From Rosenbergiella epipactidis (GTDB lineage Bacteria; Pseudomonadota; Gammaproteobacteria; Enterobacterales; Enterobacteriaceae): a stretch of 64,000 nucleotides of DNA. Shown here in pieces: positions 44,417 through 54,147 of this stretch. Each line of letters starts with the position of its first letter. The first letter of the stretch is position 1. The stretch lies in contig NZ_JABBFQ010000004.1 of the NCBI RefSeq assembly GCF_018494055.1, positions 62,001 to 126,000 of the forward strand. The letters run 5' to 3'. A model generated the notes under the pieces. The model saw nothing but the letters and a program-made list of their open reading frames with translations. It was not told where the DNA came from and made no database searches. Both the position numbers and the translations under genes were made by a program.

Positions 44417-44803
44417 TCACTTATTGATCAAGGTTTGGTAGGCATCGGCGTCAAGTAATTGGTTAAGCTCGTTTTCGTTAGTGATCTTAATTTTAAATAA
44501 CCAGCCCGCCTCGTAAGGGGAGGTGTTTACAAGCTCAGGACTGTCATTAAGTTCGTCATTGACTGCGACGATATCGCCGCTGACCGGCGCATAAATATCG
44601 GAGGCCGCTTTAACCGATTCGGCAACCGCGCAGTCATCGCCAACGCTGACTTCACGACCGACTTCAGGCAGATCAACAAACACCATGTCGCCAAGTAAAC
44701 TTTGTGCATGTTCGGTGATTCCCACAGTGACCGAGCCATCCTCTTCTTGACGTACCCATTCGTGGCTATCACGGTATTTTAAGTGTTGCGGTACATTGCT
44801 CAT
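44417..44803 (-). CDS. gcvH: Glycine cleavage system H protein
   Basis: Carrier protein whose lipoyl arm moves between the P, T and L proteins. The 128-residue product has the lipoylation site ESVKAASD (Lys near 65) and the HEWV start region. The start at 44803 is preceded by GGAG; an in-frame ATG four codons earlier lies in that site and is rejected. It is 14 bases after gcvT. Confidence 0.97.
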   Translation of the reverse strand: MSNVPQHLKYRDSHEWVRQEEDGSVTVGITEHAQSLLGDMVFVDLPEVGREVSVGDDCAVAESVKAASDIYAPVSGDIVAVNDELNDSPELVNTSPYEAGWLFKIKITNENELNQLLDADAYQTLINK

Positions 44804-44817
44804 TTTATTCTCCATAA

Positions 44818-45912
44818 TTAAATCAATGATTTGCCTGCACGGACAAAGCAGGGTTGAGTAACAGACACTGGCAGTTCACGCTGGCGGATCAATACGACAG
44901 CCTTATCCCCTACCGTTGCCGGCACCCGTGCAAGCGCGACACTGCAGCCCAAGGTCGGGGAGAAAGAACCACTGGTGATAACGCCTTGCTGAGGATTTCC
45001 ATTGATATCGGTAAACGAGACAGGTAAGGCATTGCGAAGGACGCCTTTCTCATGCAGTACCAAACCAACCAGTTTTTCAGTGCCTTGCTCTTGTAAACGT
45101 TCGAGCGCCGCTCTGCCGATAAACTCTCGTTCTTCCGGTTGCCAAGCCACCGTCCAAGCCATATTCGCGGCAAGCGGGTTAATCGACTCATCCATCTCTT
45201 GCCCATAAAGATTTAATCCCGCTTCGAGGCGCAAGGTATCTCGCGCCCCTAAGCCAGCAGGTTTGACGCCTACCGCAAGTAACGCTTGCCATAGCGATGC
45301 AGCCTGCTCGGCAGGGAGTGCGATTTCATAGCCGCGCTCACCGGTATAGCCAGTGGTCGCGATAAACCAGCCGCCGCTTTCCACTGAGAAGAAGGGCTTT
45401 AGTTCCGCTACGGCGGCTCGCTGTTCAGCACTCATCACCGATTGGCTTTTCTCTATTGCCTCAGGGCCTTGTATTGCGATAAGCGCTAAGTCTCGTCGCT
45501 CCTCAATTTGAATACCATATTCTTTAGACTGTTCTGAGATCCACGCTAAATCGTTTTCGCGTGTTGCAGAGTTGACCACTAATCGGAAGTGTTGCTCGTC
45601 GATAAAATAGACAATTAAGTCATCGATAACGCCTGCCGAGGCATTTAGCATGGCGCTATAGAGCGCCTTACCAGGCTGCGTCAATTTAGCCACATCATTG
45701 GCTAACAGATAACGTAGAAATTCTCGGGTACGAGCGCCAGCCAGGTCGACAATGGTCATATGGGATACATCAAACATGCCTGCTGCACGGCGCACGGCAT
45801 GATGCTCATCAAGCTGGGAACCATAATGCTGTGGCATTAGCCATCCGTGGAAGTCGACCATGCGTGCACCACAGGCTTGGTGTTGTGCAAAGAGAGGGGT
45901 TTGTTGACTCAT
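44818..45912 (-). CDS. gcvT: Aminomethyltransferase, T protein
   Basis: Moves the methylene group from GcvH to tetrahydrofolate, releasing ammonia. The 364-residue product equals the E. coli length and has [37 protein letters not shown] and the folate-site [19 protein letters not shown]. The start at 45912 follows GGAG; eight extra codons in the longer frame are rejected. First gene of gcvTHP. Confidence 0.97.
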   Translation of the reverse strand: MSQQTPLFAQHQACGARMVDFHGWLMPQHYGSQLDEHHAVRRAAGMFDVSHMTIVDLAGARTREFLRYLLANDVAKLTQPGKALYSAMLNASAGVIDDLIVYFIDEQHFRLVVNSATRENDLAWISEQSKEYGIQIEERRDLALIAIQGPEAIEKSQSVMSAEQRAAVAELKPFFSVESGGWFIATTGYTGERGYEIALPAEQAASLWQALLAVGVKPAGLGARDTLRLEAGLNLYGQEMDESINPLAANMAWTVAWQPEEREFIGRAALERLQEQGTEKLVGLVLHEKGVLRNALPVSFTDINGNPQQGVITSGSFSPTLGCSVALARVPATVGDKAVVLIRQRELPVSVTQPCFVRAGKSLI

Positions 45913-46256
45913 AACACTCCTTCTGCCGCGTAACATCGCGGTGAGTTAGCTTGCTTAGGTCGGGCTTTAGGACTAGAAACACAAACGTTATCCTTACTGC
46001 ACGTTATCATTCATTCCATCGCTTAGCCATAAGGTGAAATAGGGGCAAACCCGTGATGCACCAAAATGGAGCAGATACGCTTAACCAGAGGTGATTGATA
46101 AGATAGGGCGGGAATAAGTAGGAAAATGGCGACAAAAGCCGACATCTAGAGAGAATGCTAAGACAGACTCTTAGACTGACTTATCTTAATCCGACTATTT
46201 TACTAGCTTTCGGATTAGTTTTTCTAAGGGTAGAAATGGTCAATAATTAGAATAAA
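45913..46256 (-). promoter_or_regulatory. gcv promoter region
   Basis: The 344-base gap before gcvT is where GcvA, Lrp and CRP control the operon in E. coli. I see no glycine riboswitch pattern. An inverted repeat, TGCTCC-N5-GGTGCA on the minus strand, lies at 46057-46073 and resembles an NtrC site with one mismatch. No matching sigma-54 promoter was found. Confidence 0.4.
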
Positions 46257-46913
46257 TCAGCTTTCACAACCTTGGTGCAATTGCTGAGATGTGAGGAAAA
46301 TCACACCAGCATCTTGCATCGCCAGCTTGGCGCGTTGCAGTGACCCGTCAATATCGATCGCTCGGCAAGCATCCTCTACTACCCAAGTGGCTAATCCCGC
46401 TTGAGCTGCGTCTATAGCCGTCCATGCAACACAGAAATCTGTGGCAAGTCCGGTTATCACCACCTGATCGACCCCCTGCGCTTGCAGCCAAGCGAGAAGC
46501 CCGGTTGAGGTACTGCGATCGGCCTCTAAAAAGGCAGAGTAGCTGTCGATGGATTGATGGACCCCTTTACGGAGAATCAATCTGGCATGAGGAAGGGATA
46601 AATCATTTGATAACTCGGCCCCGACACTCCCCTGTATACAGTGGTCCGGCCATAAGCATTGCGGGCCATAGGGCATATCAATCACTTGGTAATCTTGATA
46701 CCCCGGATGAGAGGAACTAAAGGAGGAATGGCCAGCAGGATGCCAATCTTGGGTAATAACCACCTGCTGAAATAACGGTGCAATCTGGTTAATGGCCGGG
46801 ATCACTTCATCTCCCCGAGGCACCGCTAACGCTCCCTGCGGCAGAAAATCGTTTTGAACATCGACGACAAGCAGTGCCGTATTATTGCCTATCGCAATCG
46901 AACGATCAGCCAT
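46257..46913 (-). CDS. pncA: Nicotinamidase
   Basis: Hydrolyses nicotinamide to nicotinate for NAD salvage; also acts on pyrazinamide. The 218 residues have the catalytic triad D18 (VVDVQNDF), K116 (LRKGVHQ) and C161 (GLATDFCV), plus metal ligands D56, H58 and H62 (DWHPAGH). GGAGGGGAG precedes the start. It is 11 bases after ubiI, so it appears to be the last gene of the ygfB-pepP-ubiH-ubiI transcript; in E. coli pncA lies elsewhere, next to ansA. Confidence 0.95.
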   Translation of the reverse strand: MADRSIAIGNNTALLVVDVQNDFLPQGALAVPRGDEVIPAINQIAPLFQQVVITQDWHPAGHSSFSSSHPGYQDYQVIDMPYGPQCLWPDHCIQGSVGAELSNDLSLPHARLILRKGVHQSIDSYSAFLEADRSTSTGLLAWLQAQGVDQVVITGLATDFCVAWTAIDAAQAGLATWVVEDACRAIDIDGSLQRAKLAMQDAGVIFLTSQQLHQGCES

Positions 46914-46924
46914 CTCCCCTCCTT

Positions 46925-48130
46925 CTATTTACGCAGCCACTCGGGTAAATCGTGTTCACCCAAGGCTTGCTTAATTAGCTGTGGTTTAATCCCAGGTAGC
47001 TTATCCGCAAGGGTTAAGCCGATATCACGCACCATTTTTTTCAGTGGATGTTGCCCTGCAAAGAGGTCTTGGAAGCTTTGCATACTCGCCAGCATTTTGG
47101 CTGCACTGAGCTTTCTTAGGCGTTCATAGCGGCGAAGATAGAGGTGTTGACCAATATCTTTACCCTCTTGCTGTAGACGAAGAAGTTGGCCGATAAGCTC
47201 TGCAGCATCCATAAAGCCGAGGTTCACTCCCTGCCCCGCCAGCGGGTGAATGGTATGTGCCGCATCACCCACTAACACAAGTCGATGGCTGGCAAATTGT
47301 CGGGCGTAACGCGCCGTTAACGGGAATGTTCTACGTTCACTGTTCAGCGTACAAGGTCCTAACTGCATATCAAATGTGACAGCCAGTTGCTGACAGAATA
47401 ATGATTCGTCCATTAGGCTCAGCTTTTTCGCGGTTTGCGGCTCTGTGGACCAGACAATTGAACAATGGTGCGGGTCTTCAAAAGGAAGAAAGGCGAGAAT
47501 GCCTTCGCCGTGGAAAACTTGGCGGGCGACACCTTGGTGAGGCTGTTCGGTACGGATATTCGCGACTAACGCGTGATGCTTGTAATCCCAGAAGGTTAGA
47601 GGTATATCGGCTTTTGCTCTGAGCCAAGACTGGGCGCCATCTGCTGCCACCATCAAGCGGGCGGTCATCATGCTGCCATCTTGTAAGCTGACAAAGGTCT
47701 CGTTGTCACCGAAGGCGGTCTGGACTAGGGCGGCATTAGGGATAAGCGTAATATGCGACAGTTTTTCTGCCTGACGCCATAGGGCTGCATGCAGTACAGA
47801 ATTTTCGATGATATACCCTAAGCCGTGGCCACCCAGCTCGCCGTCATCGAAGGCGATATGTCCGAAGCTATCTTTTTCCCAGACTTTCATGCCGTGATAA
47901 CAGCTGGCACGCATTTGCAGAATATCTTGCCACACCCCCAATTTTTCTAAGAGACGTTGGCTTGCTCGGTTAATTGCCGACACCCGCACCGATAGGGGAT
48001 CCTGTGGGCTGAAGTGTGGCGCCGCCCCTTGTTCGAGGACCGCAACGCTAAGTCCTGACTCTTTAAGACCACACGCGACTGCGAGGCCGACCATTCCCCC
48101 ACCAGCAATAATAATATCGTAGCTTTGCAT
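46925..48130 (-). CDS. ubiI: 2-octaprenylphenol hydroxylase UbiI (VisC)
   Basis: FAD monooxygenase that adds the C5 hydroxyl in aerobic ubiquinone synthesis. The 401-residue product has the FAD motif IAGGGMVGLAVA at the N-terminus, ADGAQSWLR in the middle and the second FAD motif GDAAHTIHPLAGQGVNLG. Length matches E. coli (400). It lies 15 bases downstream of ubiH. Confidence 0.96.
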   Translation of the reverse strand: MQSYDIIIAGGGMVGLAVACGLKESGLSVAVLEQGAAPHFSPQDPLSVRVSAINRASQRLLEKLGVWQDILQMRASCYHGMKVWEKDSFGHIAFDDGELGGHGLGYIIENSVLHAALWRQAEKLSHITLIPNAALVQTAFGDNETFVSLQDGSMMTARLMVAADGAQSWLRAKADIPLTFWDYKHHALVANIRTEQPHQGVARQVFHGEGILAFLPFEDPHHCSIVWSTEPQTAKKLSLMDESLFCQQLAVTFDMQLGPCTLNSERRTFPLTARYARQFASHRLVLVGDAAHTIHPLAGQGVNLGFMDAAELIGQLLRLQQEGKDIGQHLYLRRYERLRKLSAAKMLASMQSFQDLFAGQHPLKKMVRDIGLTLADKLPGIKPQLIKQALGEHDLPEWLRK

Positions 48131-48145
48131 GAATATTCTCTTAAT

Positions 48146-49324
48146 TTAACGTTTAACCCAGCCTAAGGTTCGGCTAGCGAGGTGGTGCTTTAACCCGGTA
48201 ACGCGTTCCATCGCGAGTAATCCTAGGTTACGGCCAATAATGAGAGGCAGGTTATCATTGGCAAAGAGTCGGACTAAACCATCGGTGATGGCAATGGTTG
48301 TTGCACGGTCTTGTGCTCTTCGCTGTTGGTAGCGATTCAATACACTAAACTGCCCCATATCCTGCTGCTGTTTATCAGCTTCTGCTAGGGTTTCGGCCAA
48401 ACTCATCACATCCCTCAGCCCAAGGTTAAAGCCCTGGCCTGCAATAGGATGAAGAGATTGCGCAGCATTACCAATCACTACGGCGCGGTGTGTGATCAAC
48501 GACTGCGCTTGATGCAAGCTTAGTGGATAGGATTCACACTGGCCAACTTGTGTAAATTGCCCAAGCCGCCAGCCAAACTCTCGTTGTAATTGCTGCAGGA
48601 ATGACGACTTATCAGCCGCTAATAGCCTTTCACTGGTCGATGCTGATACGCACCACACCAAGGATAAACGGTTATCTGACATCGGCAGTAGGGCAATAGG
48701 CCCATGCTGAGTGAAACGTTCGTACGCTCGGCCATTATGTGGCGTTGAAGTACTCACATTCGCGATAATGGCAACTTGCTGGTAATCATCACGTTGCCAA
48801 GTAAAGCCAGCTTGAGTCGCCAAAGCAGATCGACTGCCGCTGGCGATGACTAACGTCTGTGCGTCTAGCGTTTGACCGCTTTCCAGTGTGACCGATACCT
48901 GCTGTACCGTACGGGTCATCTCGACCACTTTTTCCGGGCAAAGCAGCGTGACACCGGGTGCCTGTTGTAACTGTTTAAACAGAACTTTCCCTGCCGCTTG
49001 CAGTTCGATCACGTTACCCAAGGCAGGTAAATGGTAATCTTCTCGACAGAGTTCGACTTGGCCAAGATGACCGCGGTCAGAGACATGGATGTCGGTAATA
49101 GGCGTTGCGTAAGGCTTCAGTGCCGACCAGACACCGATACGCGCAAGTTGCTGGCAGGTTCCCGCCGCCAGCGCTATCGCTCGGCTATCAAACCCGGGGT
49201 GGGCGGTATCCTGCGGGGAGCTCCCCTCGATGAGAGTGACCGGAATGTGACCCTGCGATAAGGTGGAAAGCGCAAGCGCAAGCGTTGCCCCAGCCATCCC
49301 ACCGCCGACAATAATTACGCTCAT
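48146..49324 (-). CDS. ubiH: 2-octaprenyl-6-methoxyphenol hydroxylase UbiH
   Basis: FAD monooxygenase for the C1 hydroxylation step in ubiquinone synthesis. The 392-residue product, same length as E. coli UbiH, has VGGGMAGATLALAL, the DSRAIALA region and the FAD motif GNAAQSLHPIAGQGFNLGLRD. It overlaps pepP by four bases (ATGA) and is a paralogue of the adjacent ubiI. Confidence 0.96.
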   Translation of the reverse strand: MSVIIVGGGMAGATLALALSTLSQGHIPVTLIEGSSPQDTAHPGFDSRAIALAAGTCQQLARIGVWSALKPYATPITDIHVSDRGHLGQVELCREDYHLPALGNVIELQAAGKVLFKQLQQAPGVTLLCPEKVVEMTRTVQQVSVTLESGQTLDAQTLVIASGSRSALATQAGFTWQRDDYQQVAIIANVSTSTPHNGRAYERFTQHGPIALLPMSDNRLSLVWCVSASTSERLLAADKSSFLQQLQREFGWRLGQFTQVGQCESYPLSLHQAQSLITHRAVVIGNAAQSLHPIAGQGFNLGLRDVMSLAETLAEADKQQQDMGQFSVLNRYQQRRAQDRATTIAITDGLVRLFANDNLPLIIGRNLGLLAMERVTGLKHHLASRTLGWVKR

Positions 49325-50667
49325 AGTGGCTTATTTTCACCTTGACGAAGTGCCTGCGCCGATTGCATTAACTGCTCAATGGCATCAGGATCTTTCACGA
49401 CCTGCTCGGTTAAATTTTCATGCCCGGTTTCGGTGATCACGATATCGTCTTCAATACGAATCCCAATGCCACGATAGCATTCAGGCACCTTGGCATCGGG
49501 GGCAATATAAAGACCCGGTTCAACGGTTAATACCATGCCCGGTTCTAGGACTCGGCTACGATCCGCGCCGCCATAATGGCCGACATCATGCACATCCAGA
49601 CCAAGCCAGTGGCTTAAACCATGCATAAAATAGGGACGATACGCTTTCTCTTCGATCAATTGCGTTATCTCGCCTTCTAAAATCCCTAAGCGCACTAAGC
49701 CTTCAACCTTGATACGCACAACCGCTTCTGTCACCTCAGCGATGGTTACGCCAGGACGATACAGGGATAAGGCAGTCGTTAAGGCTTGCAAAACAATCTC
49801 GTAGAGTTGGCGTTGTGGTGCGGTAAATTTTCCGTCGACAGGAAATGTTCGGGTGATATCCCCTGCGTAGCCATGTCGCTCGCAGCCCGCATCGATCAGG
49901 ACTAAGTCACCCTGTTTAAGTTGAGATTCATTTTCAGTGTAATGAAGAATGCAAGCATTATCGCCCCCTCCGACAATCGTATTGTAGGAGGTGAATCGAG
50001 ACCCGTGTCTAGAGAATTCATGATGGATTTCGCCTTCCAACTGATACTCATGCATGCCGGGCTGACATTGCTGCATTGCGCGCTGGTGGGCGAGCGCACT
50101 GATGCGCCCAGCCTCACGTAAGATCGCCAGTTCTTCTTCATCTTTAATCACGCGCATTTCATGGACGATGGGTCGCCAATCGATGACAGTGGTCGGCGCG
50201 CTAAGATTTTGCCGCGATCCTTCACGCAAGGTTTTTAATGCAGCGGCAACTTTTTTATCCGCAAAGTCGTATTCGCCACTGGCATGATAAATCGTGGTTA
50301 ACCCATTAAGCACCTGCGCCAGTTGCTCGTCTATTTCTCCCCATGGGAGCGCACGGTCAACGCCAAGCTTATCGATTGCGGCTTCTTGACCAAGGCGGCG
50401 ACCAAACCAGATCTCGGCATGGGGATCACGGTAACGGTTAAAGAGAATACTGTGGTTATGCTGTTCGTCACTCTTAATCAGAATGAGTAGTGCCTCAGGC
50501 TCGTTAAAGCCGGTGAAGTACCAGAAGTCACTATTTTGGCGAAAGAGATATTCGGTATCTCGACTTCGGGTAACCTCTGGCGCAGCAAAAATTAATGCCG
50601 CGCTACCCGGTACCATCTGTTTAAGCAAGGCCTGACGGCGTTGACAGTAATTTTTCTGAGAAATCAT
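49321..50667 (-). CDS. pepP: Xaa-Pro aminopeptidase P
   Basis: Removes N-terminal residues that precede proline. The 448-residue product has the creatinase-type N-terminal domain (PGSAALIFAAPEVTRSRDTEY) and the pita-bread metallopeptidase domain with ligands in VLIDAGCERHGYAGDITRTF, HGLSHWLGLDVHDVG, LTVEPGLYI and GIRIEDDI. E. coli has 441 residues. It overlaps ubiH and follows ygfB. Confidence 0.97.
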   Translation of the reverse strand: MISQKNYCQRRQALLKQMVPGSAALIFAAPEVTRSRDTEYLFRQNSDFWYFTGFNEPEALLILIKSDEQHNHSILFNRYRDPHAEIWFGRRLGQEAAIDKLGVDRALPWGEIDEQLAQVLNGLTTIYHASGEYDFADKKVAAALKTLREGSRQNLSAPTTVIDWRPIVHEMRVIKDEEELAILREAGRISALAHQRAMQQCQPGMHEYQLEGEIHHEFSRHGSRFTSYNTIVGGGDNACILHYTENESQLKQGDLVLIDAGCERHGYAGDITRTFPVDGKFTAPQRQLYEIVLQALTTALSLYRPGVTIAEVTEAVVRIKVEGLVRLGILEGEITQLIEEKAYRPYFMHGLSHWLGLDVHDVGHYGGADRSRVLEPGMVLTVEPGLYIAPDAKVPECYRGIGIRIEDDIVITETGHENLTEQVVKDPDAIEQLMQSAQALRQGENKPL

Positions 50668-50705
50668 ACCCTAAGCTCCCTGTTACCCATTTTACCGTGA
50701 GAGGA

Positions 50706-51275
50706 TCAATGTAATGTTGGACCCTGTGTGACGGCTGAGGCATCCGATTGAGGTGTATTAAAGGTTTCATGACAGAGTAAAGCAGCGACTCTGACATATT
50801 CAATGACTTCCTCCAAAGATTGTGCAAGTTCTTCCGGATTTTCATCTTCGTCGTAGCCTAATTGAGCGATAGTGCGCAGATCGTCGATCGCTTCCCCGGC
50901 TTCTCCCTTCACTTTATCTAATTTCGGCTGTGTAACCCCTAAGCCTAGTAGAAAATGGTTTACCCAGCCGGCGAGTGCATCGGCGCGCTCAAAGACGTTA
51001 TCACCTTGGTCATCCGGTAAATAGAGTTGAAAATTGAATCCGTCTTCCTCTAGCGAGTGCAATGTATTATCGTATACCGCTTGCAAGGATTGATTGAGTT
51101 GGACGGAGAAGGCTATACCTTCATTGGTGAGGTCATGAACCAGTGCTTTCCAGCTATGATCTTTAGTCCCACCGCAAAGAATTCCGCTGAGTAAACCATG
51201 CATCTCAGCGGCGGTCATACCGACACCTTGTGTCGTGAGTTCGCTATTAAGCGTGTTATAGTTCGGTGAAGTCAT
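50706..51275 (-). CDS. ygfB: YgfB family protein (UPF0149)
   Basis: A 189-residue acidic cytosolic protein of the UPF0149 family, with [13 protein letters not shown] near residue 24 and a conserved [14 protein letters not shown]. Its exact function is not established in E. coli; in Pseudomonas a homologue affects gene expression. It begins the ygfB-pepP-ubiH-ubiI operon and is divergent from zapA, as in E. coli. Confidence 0.93.
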   Translation of the reverse strand: MTSPNYNTLNSELTTQGVGMTAAEMHGLLSGILCGGTKDHSWKALVHDLTNEGIAFSVQLNQSLQAVYDNTLHSLEEDGFNFQLYLPDDQGDNVFERADALAGWVNHFLLGLGVTQPKLDKVKGEAGEAIDDLRTIAQLGYDEDENPEELAQSLEEVIEYVRVAALLCHETFNTPQSDASAVTQGPTLH

Positions 51276-51438
51276 AATTATCCATAGTCTTAGGAAAGTG
51301 AAGTGAGGTCTATGCTACCATTAGCTCCCTCATCGATTCCAGAAAAGGGGTTGTAACTTCTGCCTCAGGTAGATATAGTGGCGCCCTTCCAGAGCAAGTG
51401 ACTTTGGGAGCGGACAACGTAATTATCAGGAAGGTAAC

Positions 51439-51768
51439 ATGTCTGCGCAACCGGTAGATATTCATATTTTTGGTCGTTCACTGCGAGTGAATTGTCCTCC
51501 AGAACAAAAAGAAGCTCTACTTTCCGCGGCTGAAGATCTTGACCAGCGCCTGCAGGATTTAAAACACAGAACACGCGTTACGAATACTGAACAATTAGTG
51601 TTCATTGCAGCTTTGAATATTTGTCACGAACTTGCGCAAGAAAAGAACAAGACCCGTGATTATGCGAGCAATATGGAACAACGTATTCGTGTTCTGCAGC
51701 AGACTATTGAACAGGCTTTAGTCGAACAAGGGCGTATCAGCGATCGCCCAGAAAGTAAATTCGAATAA
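51439..51768 (+). CDS. zapA: Cell division protein ZapA
   Basis: Binds and bundles FtsZ filaments at mid-cell. The 109 residues equal the E. coli length: an N-terminal globular part ([16 protein letters not shown]) and a long coiled coil (from about residue 70). AGGAAGG lies before the ATG. It is followed by 6S RNA, the conserved zapA-ssrS-fau order. Confidence 0.96.
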   Translation: MSAQPVDIHIFGRSLRVNCPPEQKEALLSAAEDLDQRLQDLKHRTRVTNTEQLVFIAALNICHELAQEKNKTRDYASNMEQRIRVLQQTIEQALVEQGRISDRPESKFE

Positions 51769-51788
51769 TAGTTTTAGGGATCCTGTGC

Positions 51789-51794
51789 TATAAT
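51789..51794 (+). promoter_or_regulatory. -10 hexamer of the 6S RNA proximal promoter
   Basis: A perfect TATAAT ends 16 bases before the predicted mature 6S RNA end. This would start transcription about nine bases upstream of the mature 5' end, as for the E. coli P1 promoter, whose transcript is trimmed. Confidence 0.8.
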
Positions 51795-51810
51795 TATCCC
51801 TGAACAACGT

Positions 51811-51993
51811 ATTCTCTGAGATGTTTGCAAGCGGGCCAGTCCCCTGAGCCGATATTTAGTACTACTAGAACGTGGCGCCTCATATCTTGTGTGCATGCTC
51901 GGTTCGTCCGAGAAGCCTGATAGGTATGACGACATGTTCACCTTGAACCAAGGGTTCAAGGGTTACAGCTCGCAGCGGCATCTCGGAGATCCC
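51811..51993 (+). ncRNA. ssrS: 6S RNA
   Basis: A 183-base RNA that mimics an open promoter and holds sigma-70 RNA polymerase in stationary phase. The two ends pair (TCTCTGAGATG with CATCTCGGAGAT). Conserved blocks match E. coli 6S RNA: GCAAGCGGGCCAGTCCCCTG, GCATGCTCGG, GTCCGAGAAGCC and CCTTGAACCAAGGGTTCAAG. E. coli 6S is 184 bases long and also lies between zapA and fau (ygfA). The central bulge region between 51860 and 51890 differs most. Confidence 0.97.
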
Positions 51994-52074
51994 CCCTTCT
52001 CCCTTTTAGTTTTCCTTTACTGTCTTAATGTATCGCCCTATTATCCTTGAGTGCCCTCACAAGGATGTTATGTC

Positions 52075-52680
52075 ATGGACTCATCTCTAGCTCAACAGCG
52101 CCAAGCTTTACGCCAGCATATGCGTCGCCTCAGACGTTCACTGAGTGATACTCAGCAATTCCAAGCCAGCCAGCAACTCGCTGAACACGCTATTCTTTTC
52201 TCTCCGATTGAACAGTCACACCGTATTGCGCTGTTTCTCTCAACGGACGGTGAAATTAATACTCGACCGCTTATTGCACGGTTATGGCATTTAGGGAAAA
52301 GTGTTTATCTCCCTCGTATCGATCCCACAAGTCCTACTTCCCTGATCTTCCAGCGATATACTCCACACACTAATTTGATAAAGCATCGCTTAGGGATGTT
52401 GGAGCCTGAGGAAAATAGCGAGGAGATCTGTGCCTTGACTGAGTTGGATGTGGTAATTGTGCCTTTGGTAGCGTTTGATAGCACTGGCCAGCGTTTAGGG
52501 ATGGGCGGAGGGTTTTATGATCGCCTACTCGCCGATTGGCAGAAGACATCAGTTTTTCCGATTGGGGTGGCACATGATTGCCAGCTTCAGGAAGCGCTAC
52601 CTATTGAATCTTGGGACATCCCATTACCTGCAGTGATTACGCCTAATCGGTTATGGCAATGGAACAATAAAGAGGCCTAA
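52075..52680 (+). CDS. fau: 5-formyltetrahydrofolate cyclo-ligase
   Basis: Converts 5-formyl-THF to 5,10-methenyl-THF using ATP. The 201 residues have an arginine-rich start (ALRQHMRRLRRSLS), ALFLSTDGEINTRPLI, and the ATP-site signature LGMGGGFYDRLL. The start at 52075 is chosen because AAGGA is at the right distance; an earlier GTG in frame is rejected. Directly downstream of 6S RNA, probably cotranscribed with it. Confidence 0.95.
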   Translation: MDSSLAQQRQALRQHMRRLRRSLSDTQQFQASQQLAEHAILFSPIEQSHRIALFLSTDGEINTRPLIARLWHLGKSVYLPRIDPTSPTSLIFQRYTPHTNLIKHRLGMLEPEENSEEICALTELDVVIVPLVAFDSTGQRLGMGGGFYDRLLADWQKTSVFPIGVAHDCQLQEALPIESWDIPLPAVITPNRLWQWNNKEA

Positions 52681-52690
52681 CGGCCTCTTT
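52669..52690. terminator. Bidirectional terminator between fau and serA
   Basis: AAAGAGGCC / GGCCTCTTT with a four-base loop, overlapping the fau stop and ten bases from the serA stop. The A and T flanks suit termination in both directions. Confidence 0.88.
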
Positions 52691-52700
52691 GGTCTCAGCA

Positions 52701-53939
52701 TTAGTAGAGAAGTCGAGCACGGATGGTGCCTGGAATTTCCTTCATCAGCTGTAACGCTTTATCTGCCACTTCTTGCTCAGCATCAACATCAATCACGACA
52801 TAACCTAAGTGAGGCGAGGTCTGTAGGTACTGGCCAACGATATTAATATTTTGATCGCCAAAGATATTGTTAATCGCGGTCAGAATACCTGGGCGGTTCT
52901 CGTGAATGTGAAGAATACGACTCGCCGAGGCACTGTGTGTCGGCAGTGAGACTTCAGGGAAGTTGACTGCAGAAAGGGTTGAACCATTGTCTGAGTATTT
53001 CGCCAGTTTACCTGCTACCTCAATCCCGATGTTCTCTTGGGCTTCTTGGGTCGAACCACCGATATGTGGGGTTAAGATAACATTATCAAACTTGCAGAGC
53101 GGCGAGTCGAACGGATCGCTGTTAGAAGCCGGTTCAACCGGGAATACGTCGATGGCTGCACCACTTAAGTGTTTACTCTCCAAGGCATCACAGAGCGCAG
53201 GAATGTCGATAACAGTTCCGCGTGAGGCATTAATTAATAATGCGCCGGGTTTCATCGCTGCCAATTGATCTTTGCTGATCATATCTTGGGTATTCGCGGT
53301 TTCTGGAACGTGTAAGCTGACCACATCACTCATCGCCAGTAACTTATCCAGTGATTCAACCTGAGTTGCATTCCCCAGCGGCAGTTTGCTTTCGATATCG
53401 TAGAAGTAAACATACATACCCAAGCTTTCTGCTAACACACCCAGTTGCATGCCGATATGGCCGTAACCGATGATACCGAGTTTCTTACCGCGCGCTTCAA
53501 AGCTACCTTTAGCATTTTTGTTCCAGATACCACGGTGTGCTTTTGCATTAGCCTCTGGAATACCGCGCATCAGCAGTAATAGTTCACCGATGACTAGCTC
53601 GGCAACCGAGCGGGTATTAGAGAACGGGGCGTTAAAAACAGGAATACCGCGCGATGCGGCGGCCTTGAGATCAACTTGGTTGGTGCCGATACAGAAGCAG
53701 CCTACCGCAATCAGTTTCTCGGCCTCTGCAAAGATCTCTTCCGTTAACTGCGTGCGCGAACGTAATCCGACGAAGTGAGCATCGCGGATCGATTCCTTGA
53801 GTTGCTCTGGACTGAGCGCAGCTTTATGGAATTCGATATTGGTATAACCCGCTGCTTTTAAATTATCGAGGGCAGATTGGTGAACGCCCTCAACCAACAG
53901 AAACTTAATCTTGTCTTTTTCCAGTGAAACCTTAGCCAT
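52701..53939 (-). CDS. serA: D-3-phosphoglycerate dehydrogenase
   Basis: First step of serine synthesis, NAD-dependent and inhibited by serine. The 412-residue product has the NAD motif IIGYGHIGMQLGVLAESLG, the catalytic region NASRGTVIDIPAL with the HIGG loop (TPHIGGSTQEAQ), and a C-terminal ACT domain (HENRPGILTAINNIF) for serine binding. Length matches E. coli (410). Confidence 0.97.
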   Translation of the reverse strand: MAKVSLEKDKIKFLLVEGVHQSALDNLKAAGYTNIEFHKAALSPEQLKESIRDAHFVGLRSRTQLTEEIFAEAEKLIAVGCFCIGTNQVDLKAAASRGIPVFNAPFSNTRSVAELVIGELLLLMRGIPEANAKAHRGIWNKNAKGSFEARGKKLGIIGYGHIGMQLGVLAESLGMYVYFYDIESKLPLGNATQVESLDKLLAMSDVVSLHVPETANTQDMISKDQLAAMKPGALLINASRGTVIDIPALCDALESKHLSGAAIDVFPVEPASNSDPFDSPLCKFDNVILTPHIGGSTQEAQENIGIEVAGKLAKYSDNGSTLSAVNFPEVSLPTHSASASRILHIHENRPGILTAINNIFGDQNINIVGQYLQTSPHLGYVVIDVDAEQEVADKALQLMKEIPGTIRARLLY

Positions 53940-54131
53940 TACCCGACCCTATAAAAGTGATTTTCGTAAAATACCCTTAGCTAACTGCCAACATAAGAAA
54001 AAAATAGGCTAAGAGCAACACCCTGAAAAATTTTGAAACGATGGACGCAATCGTTTACCTTTGCGCCATTCAACGCCAAAACACTGTCTATTGCAGATGA
54101 TTTAGCGTATTAACTCGAGGTGATCGTTATT

Positions 54132-54147
54132 TGTGATATAAATCACT
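54132..54147 (-). promoter_or_regulatory. Probable CRP site upstream of serA
   Basis: TGTGATATAAATCACT: TGTGA, six bases, TCACT, one mismatch from the CRP consensus. It lies at the rpiA stop, about 195 bases upstream of serA. In E. coli serA is controlled by Lrp and cAMP-CRP, so a serA role is plausible. Confidence 0.55.
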
